Positions 1 through 12,185 of a DNA stretch of 64,000 nucleotides are shown piece by piece. Below the pieces are notes generated by a model. It made no database searches. It was given only the letters and a program-made list of their open reading frames with translations, and was not told where the DNA came from. Each line of letters begins with the position of its first letter. The first letter of the stretch is position 1. Source of the stretch: Absidia repens. Lineage: Eukaryota > Mucoromycota > Mucoromycetes > Mucorales > Cunninghamellaceae. Both the position numbers and the translations under genes were made by a program. Location of the stretch: positions 248,001-312,000 of the forward strand of contig MCGE01000032.1 of the NCBI GenBank assembly GCA_002105175.1. Direction: 5' to 3'.

Positions 1-1280
1 ATGACATATTGAAGTGTTTCATTGTATATAATATATATAGACGCATATAAAAAAGTCAAATGTCATTTGCGTGCGATTCGAGAATATAAAGTTTTTCAGC
101 TAGGGATGAGCGAATTTGGCGAGAGGTGAGCCACAAAATTCCAAAAAAGGATATGTCCATTGTTCGCCGGTTGAAACCAAAAAAAAAAAAAAAAAAACCA
201 GCAACAGTGAAGAGAATGAGCGAGTTTTTTTTTTTTTTTTTGAGCATCATCAAATCACAAAATCAATCAATAAAAGTGCTTCTTTTGGACTTTGAGAAAA
301 AGCGATCTTACTAATGGTGGTGATGGCAATGCGATGCAAAAAAGCTAAAAAAAGACAAACCTCCCTCTGTTGAGAAATGTGTATTCGTATCACTTCCTAC
401 ATAATGAAGGAAGGGAGGTTCCAGCAGCAGCAGCAACAACAACACAACAACAATTTAATATTATTTCTTTTGTTTTTAAAATAATAATAATAAATAAATA
501 AGCGTATCATACTTTTTCATTTTTTATCGAAATAACGTTCGTTCATGCGACGTCAAAGAAGGCTTGGAAAATAAACAAGGCCCAACTTACTTGAGAAATG
601 TGACATCAGTGCGCGATTTTTCATTCGTCGTGTGCTACCATGGTCCTGTTTTTGGGTAACCATCTCATCGTGTTTCTGTTTATTTATTTTTTTATGAATA
701 TCGAGTCAAAAGCAACACTATACACTGAAATTGGGATAAGCATGGTGAGTCTCAACGAGATTTTTTTTTTTTTTGGATCGAGTTGGGTAACCAATGACGA
801 CAATGCATTTGCAGAAAGGGAAAAAAAGAACGATCAATCTAACCCAACTTCTCCTGTCCCAACCAACCACCGTCTATGGTAATTTAATGTCTTATGATAC
901 AGCCTTAGTATAGACACCCTATCTACCACCTAATTTATTTATTTATTTTATATACACACACACACACAATACAAACATTCTCGATTAAACGGAGCGCTGA
1001 GCAAACTGGGATGGCTCCCCACCGCAGTGCAACATGGCGAAGGTAATAAATAAATACTCCATTGCGTGGGGTTGGGTTTACACAAACCTACACTGATTAT
1101 TATTATTATTATTTTCTACACACACACGTATAGCTAATGGCTTGATCAGGTGGTGGAAAACTCCTTAGGAGTCTATTTGGAGCGGGGCGAGGGGTTATTA
1201 TTAGACCGTACGCAACGAATATAAATAAAATCGGATATTTACAGTATCATATGGCCTCAGTAATCTAATGAACGACTACC
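1..1280. other. AT-rich non-coding stretch
   Basis: No gene is recognisable on either strand. The stretch contains poly-A/poly-T runs (for example near 180-197 and 226-241), short CAG/CAA-like and TAA microsatellites near 420-500, and a CA dinucleotide run near 953-967. Short open frames here are created by homopolymers and show no family resemblance. Confidence 0.6.
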
Positions 1281-1289
1281 ATCTCTTAT

Positions 1290-2165
1290 AACCCCAAGCA
1301 ACATATTTCCGCAATCAAAAGTTCACTCAATAGGGCTGATTGAGTTCAAGTAGGAAACGATCAAACCCTTTATATATCGACTCTAATATTATTAACAGCG
1401 ACTCTACGGGGGGGAAGGGAGAGGGCGTAGTATTACCAAGCTAGAAAATAGGTGTTTGATAGGAACATAGCCACAATAATGACACGGCTTACTATCCTAT
1501 GGGTCAGAGGAGGGCTGATATAGAGGACATCTTTTATTTAAACATGTTGTTAGAAATACTAAAACTAAAAGTGGGAGTGGATTTATTATTAACAAGGGAT
1601 TGGATGAAGGTCGCCTAATGAAGGATCTGAAGAATGATTAACACTAATCTAAAGAGACAATTGCAAAAAGGGATCTGATATACTGTACTGTATAAGCAAA
1701 GGAAAGGCAAATGTTTTTTAGTGAAGCATAACAAATAGTCAACTCCAAGTTAAAGGGATGATGGTAGTAAAAAAGGGGGGGATCTCTTGTACATGGCATT
1801 AGAGAGGGAGAGAAAGAGAGGGAAAGAGACTAATGAGACATTTTTTCATTAAAGCGAGTAAAAGAAAAAAAACATATTTTATTCAGATGTAGATACAAAC
1901 TAACACTAAACTAAGCTATTGAAGGTTCCAAAACGCCAACTAACGGTGCCTTCAGATCCTAGATCCAAAATGAAGGAGTTTCCCCATGCATCTTGTAATC
2001 CCTGAGCTGAAACCCCTTCTAAACTAGTCCTGACACTATTCTAAGTCCATCATGACCTCAAAGAGTCACCTTGATGAAGAAAAAAGAAAAAGAAAGAAAG
2101 AAAGAAAGAGCGAAAAAATAAATACCGGAAGAAAATAACATTTCACGTGTGCGGGATTTGAAATG
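1290..2165 (+). repeat. Dispersed repeat family, copy A
   Basis: One of at least eight related non-coding copies in the window (B 16440-17150, C 29710-30330, D 44770-45575, E 36190-36480, F 51250-51730, G 52150-52490, H 57480-58000 reversed, I 58960-59160). Shared landmarks in order are a CACTAATCTAAA-type segment, ACATATTTTATT followed by a GATACAAACTA segment, ACTAAACTAAGCTA, GATCCTAGATCCAAAATGAA, a TTTCCCCATGCATCTTGTAA block, CTAAACTAGTCCTGACACTA near 2020, a purine-rich AAAGAAAG tract, and a terminal box with TTTCACGTG near 2141 followed by GGATTTGAAA. No coding capacity is visible. The boundaries are estimates from where similarity to other copies fades. Confidence 0.75.
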
Positions 2166-2725
2166 CTTTCTGTGGTTCTTTTTTTTTTTTGGTTTTTACA
2201 AATGCGCAGCCGAAGCATTATCATGTCGATCCTCTTCTTATGAAGTCTTGGAGGTCAACATGGAGCAACTTGGATAAAGTTGCGTTGGCGTCCCTTTCCT
2301 GTAGAAAATGGTCTGTTACACACCGAAAAAAGCCTACCCTCTTTATTCTCTTCCCCACTTTGTTTACTCTACTATACAGTACAACAAGACAACACTTGCC
2401 ATCCTCCACACAGACATACTTCACACTTACCATATGTCATCCCCAAGTAGACTTATGTTAAGATAGGTGTTATTGTGCTATCATTAGTTTAGCTAGTGTT
2501 AGTCAGTTAGTATAGCTCTGACGCTTTTTTTTTTCAGTCAACTTGAATAAAATTGTGCATTTCCCTTATGGTATAATGGGTATCTTTTGATAATGGAATG
2601 GAGTATAAAGGAATAATTCTTCATTGCAAAATTTGATACTAGTACGTATTTCTTTTTTTATTGTTATTGTTGTTATATTTTCTGAGCAAATTAGAAAAAT
2701 TGACACTGTATGACAATAGGGAAAA

Positions 2726-2760
<35 letters not shown>

Positions 2761-2763
2761 ACT

Positions 2764-3858
2764 TCAAGCGTAATTGATTTCATAATGTTGGAGTTGGTTG
2801 ATTTGGGTAAGATGATCGCAATAGAAGCGCACCCAATCATCCGGCCATACTTGAGACGTGATCGATTCATTTGTTTGGTAATCCTTCACATATACAATGA
2901 GCTCTGTCAAATGCTTGAAACAAGAGATCAAGATAACGACCTTATCACGTACCACTTGAAAGCTTTTTCTGTCGGGTTCCAGTTGGGGAAAGAGAGGTTG
3001 AAAACTTTGATCATCCAAAAAAAGGGTCAGTGACTGGACGTTTGGGAATTTTTTGGGGAAGTAGTCCAAGGTACGAATATAGAGAAACTTGATATATTCT
3101 AGCTTCAACGTCTTCACTGTAGCAAGGACTTTATTCACTCGATTCCCATAGGCATTGCGGTTGAAGACGCAGCTGAGTTGAATGTCGCGCAGAGTGAGTG
3201 CTGTCAAACGAGGGCAATGGTAATCGAGGCATGCAATATTGGTTTCTCGCATCTTGAATGGAATATGCAGTGTCAAGTCATAGAGAGATGGGAGATGCGG
3301 AAGCATGAGATTGACATAAGTTTTGCGCCAATACGATAATGGAAGGCTTTGGTAATGACCATAAAAAGTTTCAAGACGTCGACATAAATCAGCATCCTTC
3401 CACTGCATTCCCCCAGCATGATTACATGCAGGCAAATGGGCAATGGATTTCCCCCAGCCAGCATTGGCAGATAAAAATAAATGGCGCTTTCTGTTTGCTA
3501 CGGTTTTCATATCAGTCGTGAGGATGTGAGGGTCATAGTCGAAGCTAACAATATTGGGACACAATTGTTGGATAAGACGAAAAACATTGTCTGGGAGAAT
3601 AGAGGTGCTGAGAATTAACATGTGCCGAATACGAGCGCCCTCAGTGGCACTGGCGATTTGATTTTTCACATACATCGTCTTGCTGTTGACGGATCGTAAA
3701 GTAGCGGGAAAGACCAAGTGATTGACGCCAAGGACTCGTGTAATCTGGAACCAGCGACTGTTCACTCTGGCGGCAACATGGAGAGAGTGGGGAGGGAGGT
3801 AATCGATAACCTGGGTAAGTATTTCGTTCGGTAGCTTTTCATCTATCGAAATACGCAT
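2764..3858 (-). CDS. F-box domain protein
   Basis: Single-exon gene, 364 residues, starting at an ATG at 3858 and ending at a TGA at 2764. Residues about 7-50 form an F-box-like domain: LPNEILTQVIDYLPPHSL, then the typical hydrophobic spacing with a Trp (NSRWFQITR). The rest has loosely repeated leucine-rich segments (for example LPSLYDLTLHIPF and CPRLTALTLRDIQL), as in many fungal F-box proteins with degenerate LRRs. Known role of the family: the F-box binds Skp1 in an SCF ubiquitin ligase and the C-terminal part selects substrate. The substrate cannot be inferred. A long poly-A stretch lies just beyond the stop (2729-2759). It is unrelated in detail to the other F-box gene at 22505-23932. 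Confidence 0.75.
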   Translation of the reverse strand: MRISIDEKLPNEILTQVIDYLPPHSLHVAARVNSRWFQITRVLGVNHLVFPATLRSVNSKTMYVKNQIASATEGARIRHMLILSTSILPDNVFRLIQQLCPNIVSFDYDPHILTTDMKTVANRKRHLFLSANAGWGKSIAHLPACNHAGGMQWKDADLCRRLETFYGHYQSLPLSYWRKTYVNLMLPHLPSLYDLTLHIPFKMRETNIACLDYHCPRLTALTLRDIQLSCVFNRNAYGNRVNKVLATVKTLKLEYIKFLYIRTLDYFPKKFPNVQSLTLFLDDQSFQPLFPQLEPDRKSFQVVRDKVVILISCFKHLTELIVYVKDYQTNESITSQVWPDDWVRFYCDHLTQINQLQHYEINYA

Positions 3859-4407
3859 GATAGTGTTCCTGTGAGGTAGAAATGATAAAGAAAATGAAAA
3901 ATGAAACAGCGCCGATAAAACATATGTCTAAAAACTCGTCAGCAGTGTGACTACTACATTCATATAATATATTATAAAACCAGATAATATTTTATTTGAG
4001 AAAAGAAATTTTTTATAAAAAGGTGTCATTAAGATTATTGTGTTTTACATTAGTGAAGAGAATAAAAGATTAGGCCTGTCAATGGTACTCACACATGACG
4101 CGGTGTTTGAATTATTCACTACTTGAAACTTGGTGCTGCATTAATTTTCCTCTCTGTGCTTTCGCAATTAAACGCATTGAATAGTAATTGTGGCTATAGA
4201 AGATATCTATATGAGGGGATGTGTGTTTACATGATAATATATTAGATTTATTATAGTAAGATGAATACTTTACAAATGTGAATGAATATAAAATAAAATA
4301 AATTAGCGTATACTAAATTTATATGAATAGAGTGGGGGGGATAGTGATGTGATTTTCAACATTTAAAAAAAAAAAACTGAAAAAAATAGGGAGAAGGGGG
4401 GGGGGGT
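3859..4407. other. Intergenic region between F-box and MFS genes
   Basis: AT-rich spacer with no gene. It contains the promoter side of the F-box gene and the 3' side of the MFS gene, which lies on the same strand. No defined regulatory motif is recognised. Confidence 0.5.
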
Positions 4408-6210
4408 TTAATAGCCACTCCAATGTCTTAATCTTTCACCATAGATCTTGAGAATCAAAAGTAAAATAGCAGCCGCCCAAGCAAGTGCGGCCAACAAGAC
4501 GGTGGTGTAACCAGGGCCAATGGAAGCGACCATGGGATTGGCAGCCAATGTCAAAGCACAAGCAATGAGCATCCGGACAAAATTCGCGGCAGCCGTGACG
4601 GAAGCACCGATGCCGGGAGTGGCATCCACAAGATAAGCCGACGTGCTGGACATGATCTGGTTCATCCCAAAGGTGACACAACCAAACCCAATAATAGCGG
4701 CCCATACCGATTTGTTGAATTCAAGCATCCATCCAAACAGGAGCAACCCAAATGGCATAAACAGCACAATGCATGGCCAAATGTTCATGGTCAATCGATC
4801 TTCCACCATGGCACGTCCCCGTTGCTTTCGTGCTCTTAGTAAGAGGCGATCGGATAGTTTGCCACCTACTAACGAGCCAATTAAATTACCTACACCAGCT
4901 CCAAGATAGGATAAACCTTATAAAAAAATTGAGCCGGCGTTCATGAAAATCAATAAAATAAAAAAATAAAAAAAAAAAAAGTTTACCTGTTTGCCATGAG
5001 TTGAAATTATATTTTTGTTCAAAAAGGGATGGAATGATGGTTTCGACGGCAAACATGGAGCCAAAGGCAACACCACCAACAAGTGACGCCAAGAGAATAA
5101 AAGGATGGCGTAACAAAAGGAAGGGAGTGAAGGGATTCATACGACGTTTTTTGGTAACAGGCGATGGAGGTGGAGGGGTCGTTGACACCACGGTGGCTCT
5201 ATCAACGGAGGTATCATCATTGTCATTTAGATCCTGATCTTGATCTTGAACGGCTTTTTCGGGCTTTGTCGTTGGATCGGATTTTTGAGTTTGAGGTAAT
5301 TCCAGATCAAAGCGGGCATTATCACGATACGTTTCCGGTAAAAACATCCAGACCATCAGGGCAGCAAAAAGCCCCAGAGCAACACAAAACCAAAAGGTAG
5401 CACGCCATCCATCATTACTCATGATCAAGAAACCACCAATAATAGGACCAAGTAAAGGACCAAAAAATACACCGAAAAAGTACTTGCCAAAGGCCGCTCC
5501 TCTTTTTTCTAATGGGTAACAATCCTATTGATATTAAAAAAAAAAAAAAAAAAAAAAAGATCAGTTTCCCCTCCTCCGTTTTTTTTTTTATGAAAGTCCG
5601 CCAACCGCGAGAAAGAAATACTTACGGCAATAACACCAGCACCGACACTTTGGCCACAAGAAGAACCAATGGATTGTACACATCGTAACACCACCAATCC
5701 CCAAATATTGGTCATCACAGCGGATCCCAAGGATGCCACGGCAAAGATCAACATGGAGAACATTAAAAGACATCGACGCACATGATAATGATCAGAAATG
5801 GAGGCCCAGAAACCAGGGGCAATCCCCATAAAAAGCACAAACAGCGCAGCTGTCAAGGTGGTGGCAATGGGCGGAGCATTTAATCCTTCGGTGATCATTG
5901 GCAACCCTAATGAAATTCATTAAAAAAAGTCAAAAAAAAAACCTCCCCTCATGCTTGTTGTGCCTTGGTTTTTATTTTTTTATTTATTACCTGGAAAATA
6001 AATTGTACTTGAAAACCCAGGTGTACATGCACATAATCCCAATAGACCTAAAATCACACCTTTGGTTCGATTCGATAATAACCGAGGATCTTCATCGACA
6101 GCAGGTTTCAGAGGTAATCTGGATCGAACAAATCGTCTCCAAGCACTTGTCTGCCGTGGTGGTGGGTACTGTTGATGAGGTTGATCGGCTCCTTTTTCTT
6201 GTGACTCCAT
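4408..6210 (-). CDS. MFS transporter (DHA1-type drug:H+ antiporter family)
   Basis: Four exons (6210-5991, 5906-5626, 5524-4987, 4916-4408) join in frame to 515 residues. The N-terminal cytosolic stretch has MESQEKGADQ and RFVRSRLPLKP before the first membrane span. Membrane segments typical of a 12-span MFS protein follow. The antiporter motif C appears as GVFFGPLLGPIIGGFL, and motif A-like sequence as WASISDHYHVRR. A charged, Asp/Pro-rich central loop (around QDQDQDLNDNDD) separates the two six-helix halves, followed by KKRRMNPFTPF. Known role: proton-coupled export or import of small molecules at the plasma membrane or vacuole. The substrate is not inferable. The introns are short and poly-T rich. 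Confidence 0.85.
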
Positions 6211-7252
6211 TCAAATATCAAAAATAAAAAGAATTAAAAATAAAGAAAGAAAGAAAAAGGAAAGGAAGAAAAAAAAAGTTCGATTTGTTCGGTTCTTTTT
6301 TTTTTTTTTTCTACTTTTAAAAAGTGACACAACAAGCACGACTTTCCACTCGCTTTTTTAAAAAATCTGAGAAGAGCCGATAAGGCCGCGCCTTCGGTCT
6401 CTGAAAAAAATAAAATCCGGAAGAACGCCTGTCTTTTTTTTTTGCGTTCATAGGCTTCCCCTCCCCGCCCCAAACAAAGATCTGATAAAAAAAAAATAGG
6501 TGATCCGTTAATTCCCCTCCTCACTTGTATGAGAATATCGATCTTTAGTAAAAAAAACGAACGGATGGAGATGATCAAACGCCATCGCCTGGTTTGTTTG
6601 AAATCCATGCTAAATCACATTGAAGAGTTTCGTATTTTTATAATTTAATTGTAAATTTGTGAATTTTTGCACTTGGAGAAGACAACAACAACAACAACAA
6701 AAAACCCAAACTAGATGGATTACTAAGTCTCCACAATTAGTATTGTACCTTTTTTTTTTTTAAAAAAAAAAAAGTGATTTATGATTTGTTCTGAAGACGG
6801 AGTTTTCAATGAATCGCATATATCCAATGATAACCTTCTGATTCAACTTCCTTTTTTTTTTCAAATGGAGCAAACAGCAACCTTGGCGTCGTCCTTGACC
6901 ACATTACAATTCGGCCACTCTTCCCTTCATAACGATATGCCCCCTCTTCAAAAAAAAAAAAAGATACCACCCTTTGCACACAGTATCCTCTTCCAATCCT
7001 CGAATGTATTATTTTTAGTAAAATAAAAAAAATTGTTTGATTTTATTATGTGAGTGTGATAAAATAAATAGATATAAAAAGACAGTTACAGTGGAAAAAT
7101 AATAAGAAAAAAGGGGGTGGCGGATGTGTGATTGTGTGTGGCATTGGTGTGAGCGAGGGTACAATAATAAAGTAATATATAAAAGAAAAGAAAAAGCTAA
7201 AACTAAACTAGAGAAAGAAAGCCAGGATAAAAAAATAATAATAAAAGAGAGA
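6211..7252. other. Intergenic region with one doubtful small ORF
   Basis: Spacer between the MFS start and the MAPKKK stop. The only coding-like stretch is a plus-strand ATG frame at about 6865-7026 beginning MEQTATLASSLTTLQFGHSS and ending in low-complexity lysines and hydrophobics. It has a pyrimidine tract ahead of it but no family match I recognise and no clear splice partner, so I do not call it a gene. Several poly-T runs occur. Confidence 0.45.
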
Positions 7253-10200
7253 TCAATGCTTTGTATGTTCCTATTGGAAAAATAAGAAGGGGGTAAATGA
7301 TCAAGTTAATTTTCCTACCACGTGCAGTCCTTCTTTTTTTTTTGTTCTTACCTTGAATTTGAACGATGGATTTTGACCAACAAAAGGATGAACCAGTAAA
7401 TCTGCCGCTGTGGGGCGTTCTTCAGGATTACTAGATAAGACGAAGATTATCATCAATAACCGTCCCATTCTCGTTTTCCCCCTCTATCCTCCAAAGATAA
7501 ACTTACATTGTAAAGCATTGCTTCAAAAAACTTTTGGCATTATCATGGATGTCTTCAGGTATAGGAGGAGCTTCAAACCGACCAAGCTATATACACATAT
7601 AAAAAAAAACAACAACCAACAATGGTAAGCATCATTACAATCAACCACCACCCCATGACATCCTTGAACTTACACTGTAAAGAGCAGCAAGCATATTCAT
7701 ATCCAACCATGGGTGTTTCCCCGTCAACATTTCAATCACCGTGCAGCCCAAACTCCAGATATCCACCTTGGCGTTGTAATTGGTACCAGAGACGACTTCG
7801 GGAGCCATCCAAAACACCGTCCCGCGCATCACCGAGTTATTCCCATGGGCATCGTATGCCTTATCTTGACCAGATAACTTGGACAGACCGAAATCGGTGA
7901 TTTTGCACGTCCCAGTATGTGTCAACAAGACATTGCCGGCCTTGATATCCCGATGAAGAATATTACGATCATGCAAATATTCCAAGCCCAACAAGATTTG
8001 ACGTGTAAAATAACTGACCAGACTTTCATCGAATTTGCCTTGTTTGCTGAGACAACTGGCAATGCTACCACCGGGGACGTATTCCAAAAAGATATTAATG
8101 TGCCCTTCATCTTCATCCACGTCGTAGCCCAAGTACTGTACAATATTGTCGTGTTCCAAATCCTTCAGAAGCTGGATTTCCCTATAAAGCGCATCGGCAG
8201 TATCATGGAGTTGCTGGTTGTGTCGGTCCGACGACGTCGTTGGGATATCCACTTGTTTCACCGCAATCCATTCCCCAGCCGCAACATTCAGAGCGTGGTA
8301 CACACGGCCATACGAGCCTTTGCCGATCAATTGACCCCGCATCCAATGTAATTTCGTAGGTGCTACACATTCATTTAAAAAAAAAAAAAAAAAAGTGGAT
8401 GAGAATTTCTCAAGTCACTCATTTTCGCTCTGCGACAGTACTTTTTTTTAATATTACATACCTGGTTTGCCATCATGTAAGGTGGTTGGCGTATCATCCT
8501 TTTCATTGGCCAATGTCATCCCCGGTTTGACTTGCTGCACCTTATGACCCCACATTTTCGTACTTCGTCGACGTAGGATATTGTTGACCCGGATCACGTT
8601 GACGGCCTGGCGCCAATTGCGATGCGCTTCTTTCGCGACCACACGAATGGATTTCTTGTGGCCTTGAAGTCGTCGTGTCAATGGAAGTGTCGATGGTGGA
8701 GGTGTAGCGGTTGTCGTTGGCTGCTGTTGCTGTAGCTGTTGTTGTTGTTGTTGTTGCTGCTGCTGTGGCTGTGGCTGCTGCGTCTGCCATGATGATGCTG
8801 GTAACATTTGTTGCGTCATGGGTGGCGGTGTTCCTCCTGCTGTTCCTGCTCCTGCTGCCTGATCACCATCCAACATGATTTCCTTATCCAAGTCGTGACC
8901 TGGTAAATACTTGTCAATGTCCTTGTAGAGTTGTTCAATCGAGGGTCGTTCCGCCCAGTTTTCTTCTTCGGTGTCTGTTAGTTCTTGTGACGAAGAGACA
9001 GGGGAGCCGTTTTCTGATGATGATTGAGGTGTTTGTAGAACATTGGACATGGATGGGGAAGCATTTTGTTGTTGGTGATGATATTGCTGTGCCGGTCTTG
9101 ATGTATTGTTGGGTGACGATGACGACGATGAGTGAGGGGTCGATGATGGTATTTGGATTTGAAGTCGTTTTTGGGCACGAGGTGTTGATGTAGAAGATTT
9201 GGGTGCCGCCAAAGCGGGTCGTAATGAAGGTGAAGATGCCGACGATGCTGGTGGCGATGATGATAGCGTCACAGGAGGATCTTCTAGTGTCAGCCCTTCC
9301 ATTGGATCCAGCGCAGTGGAGCCACCTCCTTTTGGCATGGATTGCTGTTGCCGCAGGGAGGAGGACGAGCTACTAGTGGAGGATTGAGGTGGGACAGCCC
9401 ATAAACAGGATATGCCAGCGGATGGAGGAGTGACCGCCGTTGCGGAAGTATCGTTGCTGGAATGACTGAGGGTGGAATCATGTGCTGATGGTGGTGTAGA
9501 CGTTGAAGAAGAATTGGAAGGTGACATTCGAGGAGGGACAGCCCATAATCCAGAAGATAATGTGTCCTGAGAGCCCACTTGTTGCTGCTGTTGTTCTGGA
9601 AGCGAGTTTTTCGGTGGCACAGCCCATAAGGAAGCACTTGCTGGAGTTTTTGTTGCAGAAGAAGACGCTGTTGATGATGAGGGTGATGGGATGGGAGATG
9701 AGGAATTTTGCTGTAAAGTCTTTGGTGGCACAGCCCATAAAGAAGCGGAAGGCGATGGTGCAGGAGTGGATGTGGTATCTTTCAAAGGACGGGGAGGGAC
9801 TGCCCAGAGTGTTGATGATGAGGATGATGGTGACGATATTGCTGATGTTGCTGTTGGACTGTTGGTATCTTGTGCTGGACGAGGTGGTATGGCCCAAAGA
9901 GGGGATGAAGTGGCTTGCTCATTAGGTTGAGGAGGGACTGCCCAAAGAGAATTGTTGGGTTGCTCTTCTTTTGGCGTTGCTTGCTGTATATGTCGAGGAG
10001 GCACTGCCCAAAGAGAAGCCGAAGGTTGTTCCTCTGCTTGTTGTACAGGTCGTGGAGGTACAGCCCAAAGAGAGACGTCCGCCTTTTCTTCCTTTGGTGT
10101 TGTTTGTTGCACAGATCGGGGAGGCACCGCCCAAAGGGCTGCTGACGGTGTTTCGATTTGAGGTACTGGTGCCGGTGGTGGTTGTACTTCTTGCTGACGA

Positions 10201-11880
10201 GGAGGCACTGCCCAAAGAGAAGCTGGTTGCTGGGGTTGATGATGATAATGTTGTGGTTGAGCCGTTGAAGGTGAAGAAGTTGGAGAATCAGTGTTGTAAG
10301 TAGGTGTAGTTGTTGATTTGAGTAATATCCGATGTTTTGAATTATCAGAATGACCACAAATATATACCAGTTCATCATCTTCCAATGGTGTGTCTAATAT
10401 ACGAAGAAGTTAGAGATCAATTTTCATTTTCAATAACACAATAAAAGCTTACCGGAATTGTCACCGTTTTCATGATAAAATTGATACTGATCCAAAAAGG
10501 TAGTGACCAACCCAAGCTTCTTAACAATCGCAGACTTCAACGTCATAGGATCATGCATACCAGTTACCGTCAAACTAAAGAATGTATCCGAATCCAATGT
10601 CACTTGAATTCTCTGTTCCCTTACAGTATGTTGTTGTTGCTGTTGCTGCTGATCCTGTCATTAAAGTAAATAAAAAAATATGCATGTGAGTAACTTTTGT
10701 ATACTTTTCTTTACTATTAACAATACCTGTTTTGGTTTTGGTATGCCAGGTCGTCTTGATATTTTCCAACCACCATTCATATCACCAGAAGCTTGACGAG
10801 GACTAATAGGAGGAGGAGGAGGAGGCCCACCAGTGCCGCAAGTAGGATGATAGGAAGGATGGTGAGGGAGATGAATATTACCATTATGAGGGCGCCGAGA
10901 GATGATGGGATTGGGTCGTGTTCTTGCCAATGGTAAGGTAGGAGGCACATTAAATTGTTTCATGATTTTGGATATTTGCACTGGATTGGACGATTTTCGT
11001 TCGGGAATGTAAGGTCGAATTTTGGCGTATTCTGACTCCATGGTTGACGACGAGGAGGTGGACGAAGTGGAGGAGGTAGAGGAGGTAGAAGTCGTTGTTA
11101 CCGGTGAGGGGGGCACTATTGAAGAAGTCGAACTGTCGCTGCTGCTACTGCTACTATTGCTACCTGGTGGCAGTGAATAAGAGAGTGCTGGTACTTGTGT
11201 TGAAGTTGCTTGCGTCCGTGACATTGAGATGGGTGGCCCATATTGTTGCTGTTGCTGTTGCTTCATTGTATTATCGCTGTAACTCGTAGGTGTAGTGACA
11301 AGCTGTTCATGTTGTTGTTGATGTTGTTGTGTTGTGTCCAGATAATGAGACGGTACAGTGTTTTCATCATTCTATAAGAGAAACCATTCATCATTAGTAT
11401 GTTTGATAAATCCCATATAATATCCTATACCATTCCTCTTTTACCTGAGAATGCTGCTGTTGCTGCTGCTGTTGCTGTTGCTGTTGACGAGGAGCTTGAT
11501 TGCCTTGAATACTATGAATGCCATGTAGTAACCGCCGTTTATCACCATATGCAAGATCGGACCGAGGTATCACTTGAGCCAGTTGTGTCATTGTCAAATT
11601 CAAAAACGTATGTCCTTGTATATGGTGCACTAAAGAAAAAGAGATAAAAAAAAAGTAAAAGTTAATCGTCTGCCGTTTTACAATAAAAAAGAGTATGTTT
11701 TCCCTCTTACGTACATTCAAAAAGAGGAGCCACTGATCCCCAGCCATGAGCTTCTAACCACTGAATAACCTTTTCTATAGGCCAATCATCTTCATCTATA
11801 AATTCTGTTTCGGTAAGAAATCCCGCATCTGGATATTGAGGTAACTGTTTATTCACGTTGTATCCATTGTCCAAAGCCAT
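7253..11880 (-). CDS. MAPKKK of the Ste11/Byr2 type (SAM + Ras-association + kinase)
   Basis: Nine exons (11880-11715, 11629-11445, 11371-10727, 10654-10453, 10393-8462, 8362-7674, 7586-7507, 7430-7352, 7270-7253) join in frame to 1331 residues. Domains: a SAM domain at about 35-105 (WPIEKVIQWLEAHGW ... IPRSDLAYGDKRRLLHGI), Gln/Ser/Thr-rich linkers, an RA/ubiquitin-like Ras-binding domain at about 343-415 (IQVTLDSDTFFSLTVTGMHD), a long linker, and a Ser/Thr kinase at about 1050-1320. Kinase landmarks are GKGSYGRV, the VAIK-type lysine in IAVKQV, HRDIKAGNVLL, DFGLSK, GTVFWMAPEVV and RPTAADLLVHPFV. The linker at residues 459-735 carries eleven LWA(V/I)PP repeats. Known role: Ste11/Byr2 proteins act between Ras/PAK/adaptor and MAPKK in mating and filamentation pathways. 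The last exon encodes only EHTKH and is the least certain part. Confidence 0.9.
9387..10217 (-). repeat. Coding repeat array: eleven LWAVPP motifs in the MAPKKK linker
   Basis: Within exon 5 of the Ste11/Byr2-like gene the hexapeptide LWAVPP (one copy LWAIPP) occurs eleven times, at uneven spacing of roughly 15-50 residues, usually followed by R, K or Q. Spacers are low-complexity Ser/Pro/Thr/Gln, whereas the hexapeptide is nearly invariant. At the DNA level the codons vary (GCCCATAA, GCCCAAAG and GCCCAGAG on the plus strand), so the motif is conserved as protein rather than as a recent DNA duplication. Confidence 0.9.
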
Positions 11881-12149
11881 GACACAGTACCAACCAATAG
11901 AGAAGAAGAGTAAGACGGAAGAGTAAGAGTGGAGAGAGTGAAGGAAGTAAAAACAAGGTGTTGTATGTATGTGTATATAATAGAAAACAAAGTTTATCTA
12001 CCGCTTTTTTGTATTATATCAAAAAAGTGATATATAAATATCAGATAATATATATATATATATATAACAAAAAAGAGGATGTACGAGTTGAATTGAAGTA
12101 ATCCAATAAAATGTATATCTGTGTGTGGAATTAAAACGGAAGAAGAATG

Positions 12150-12185
<36 letters not shown>

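Noticed and set aside
6865..7026. Possible small protein MEQTATLASSLTTLQFGHSS
   Set aside because: Only about 30 residues look coding before low-complexity lysines. There is no homologue I recognise and no clear transcription signals.
8454..10378. Several long open frames on both strands opposite or out of frame with the MAPKKK linker
   Set aside because: They are by-products of the Ser/Pro/Gln repeat composition. The SAM, RA and kinase exons fix the true frame.
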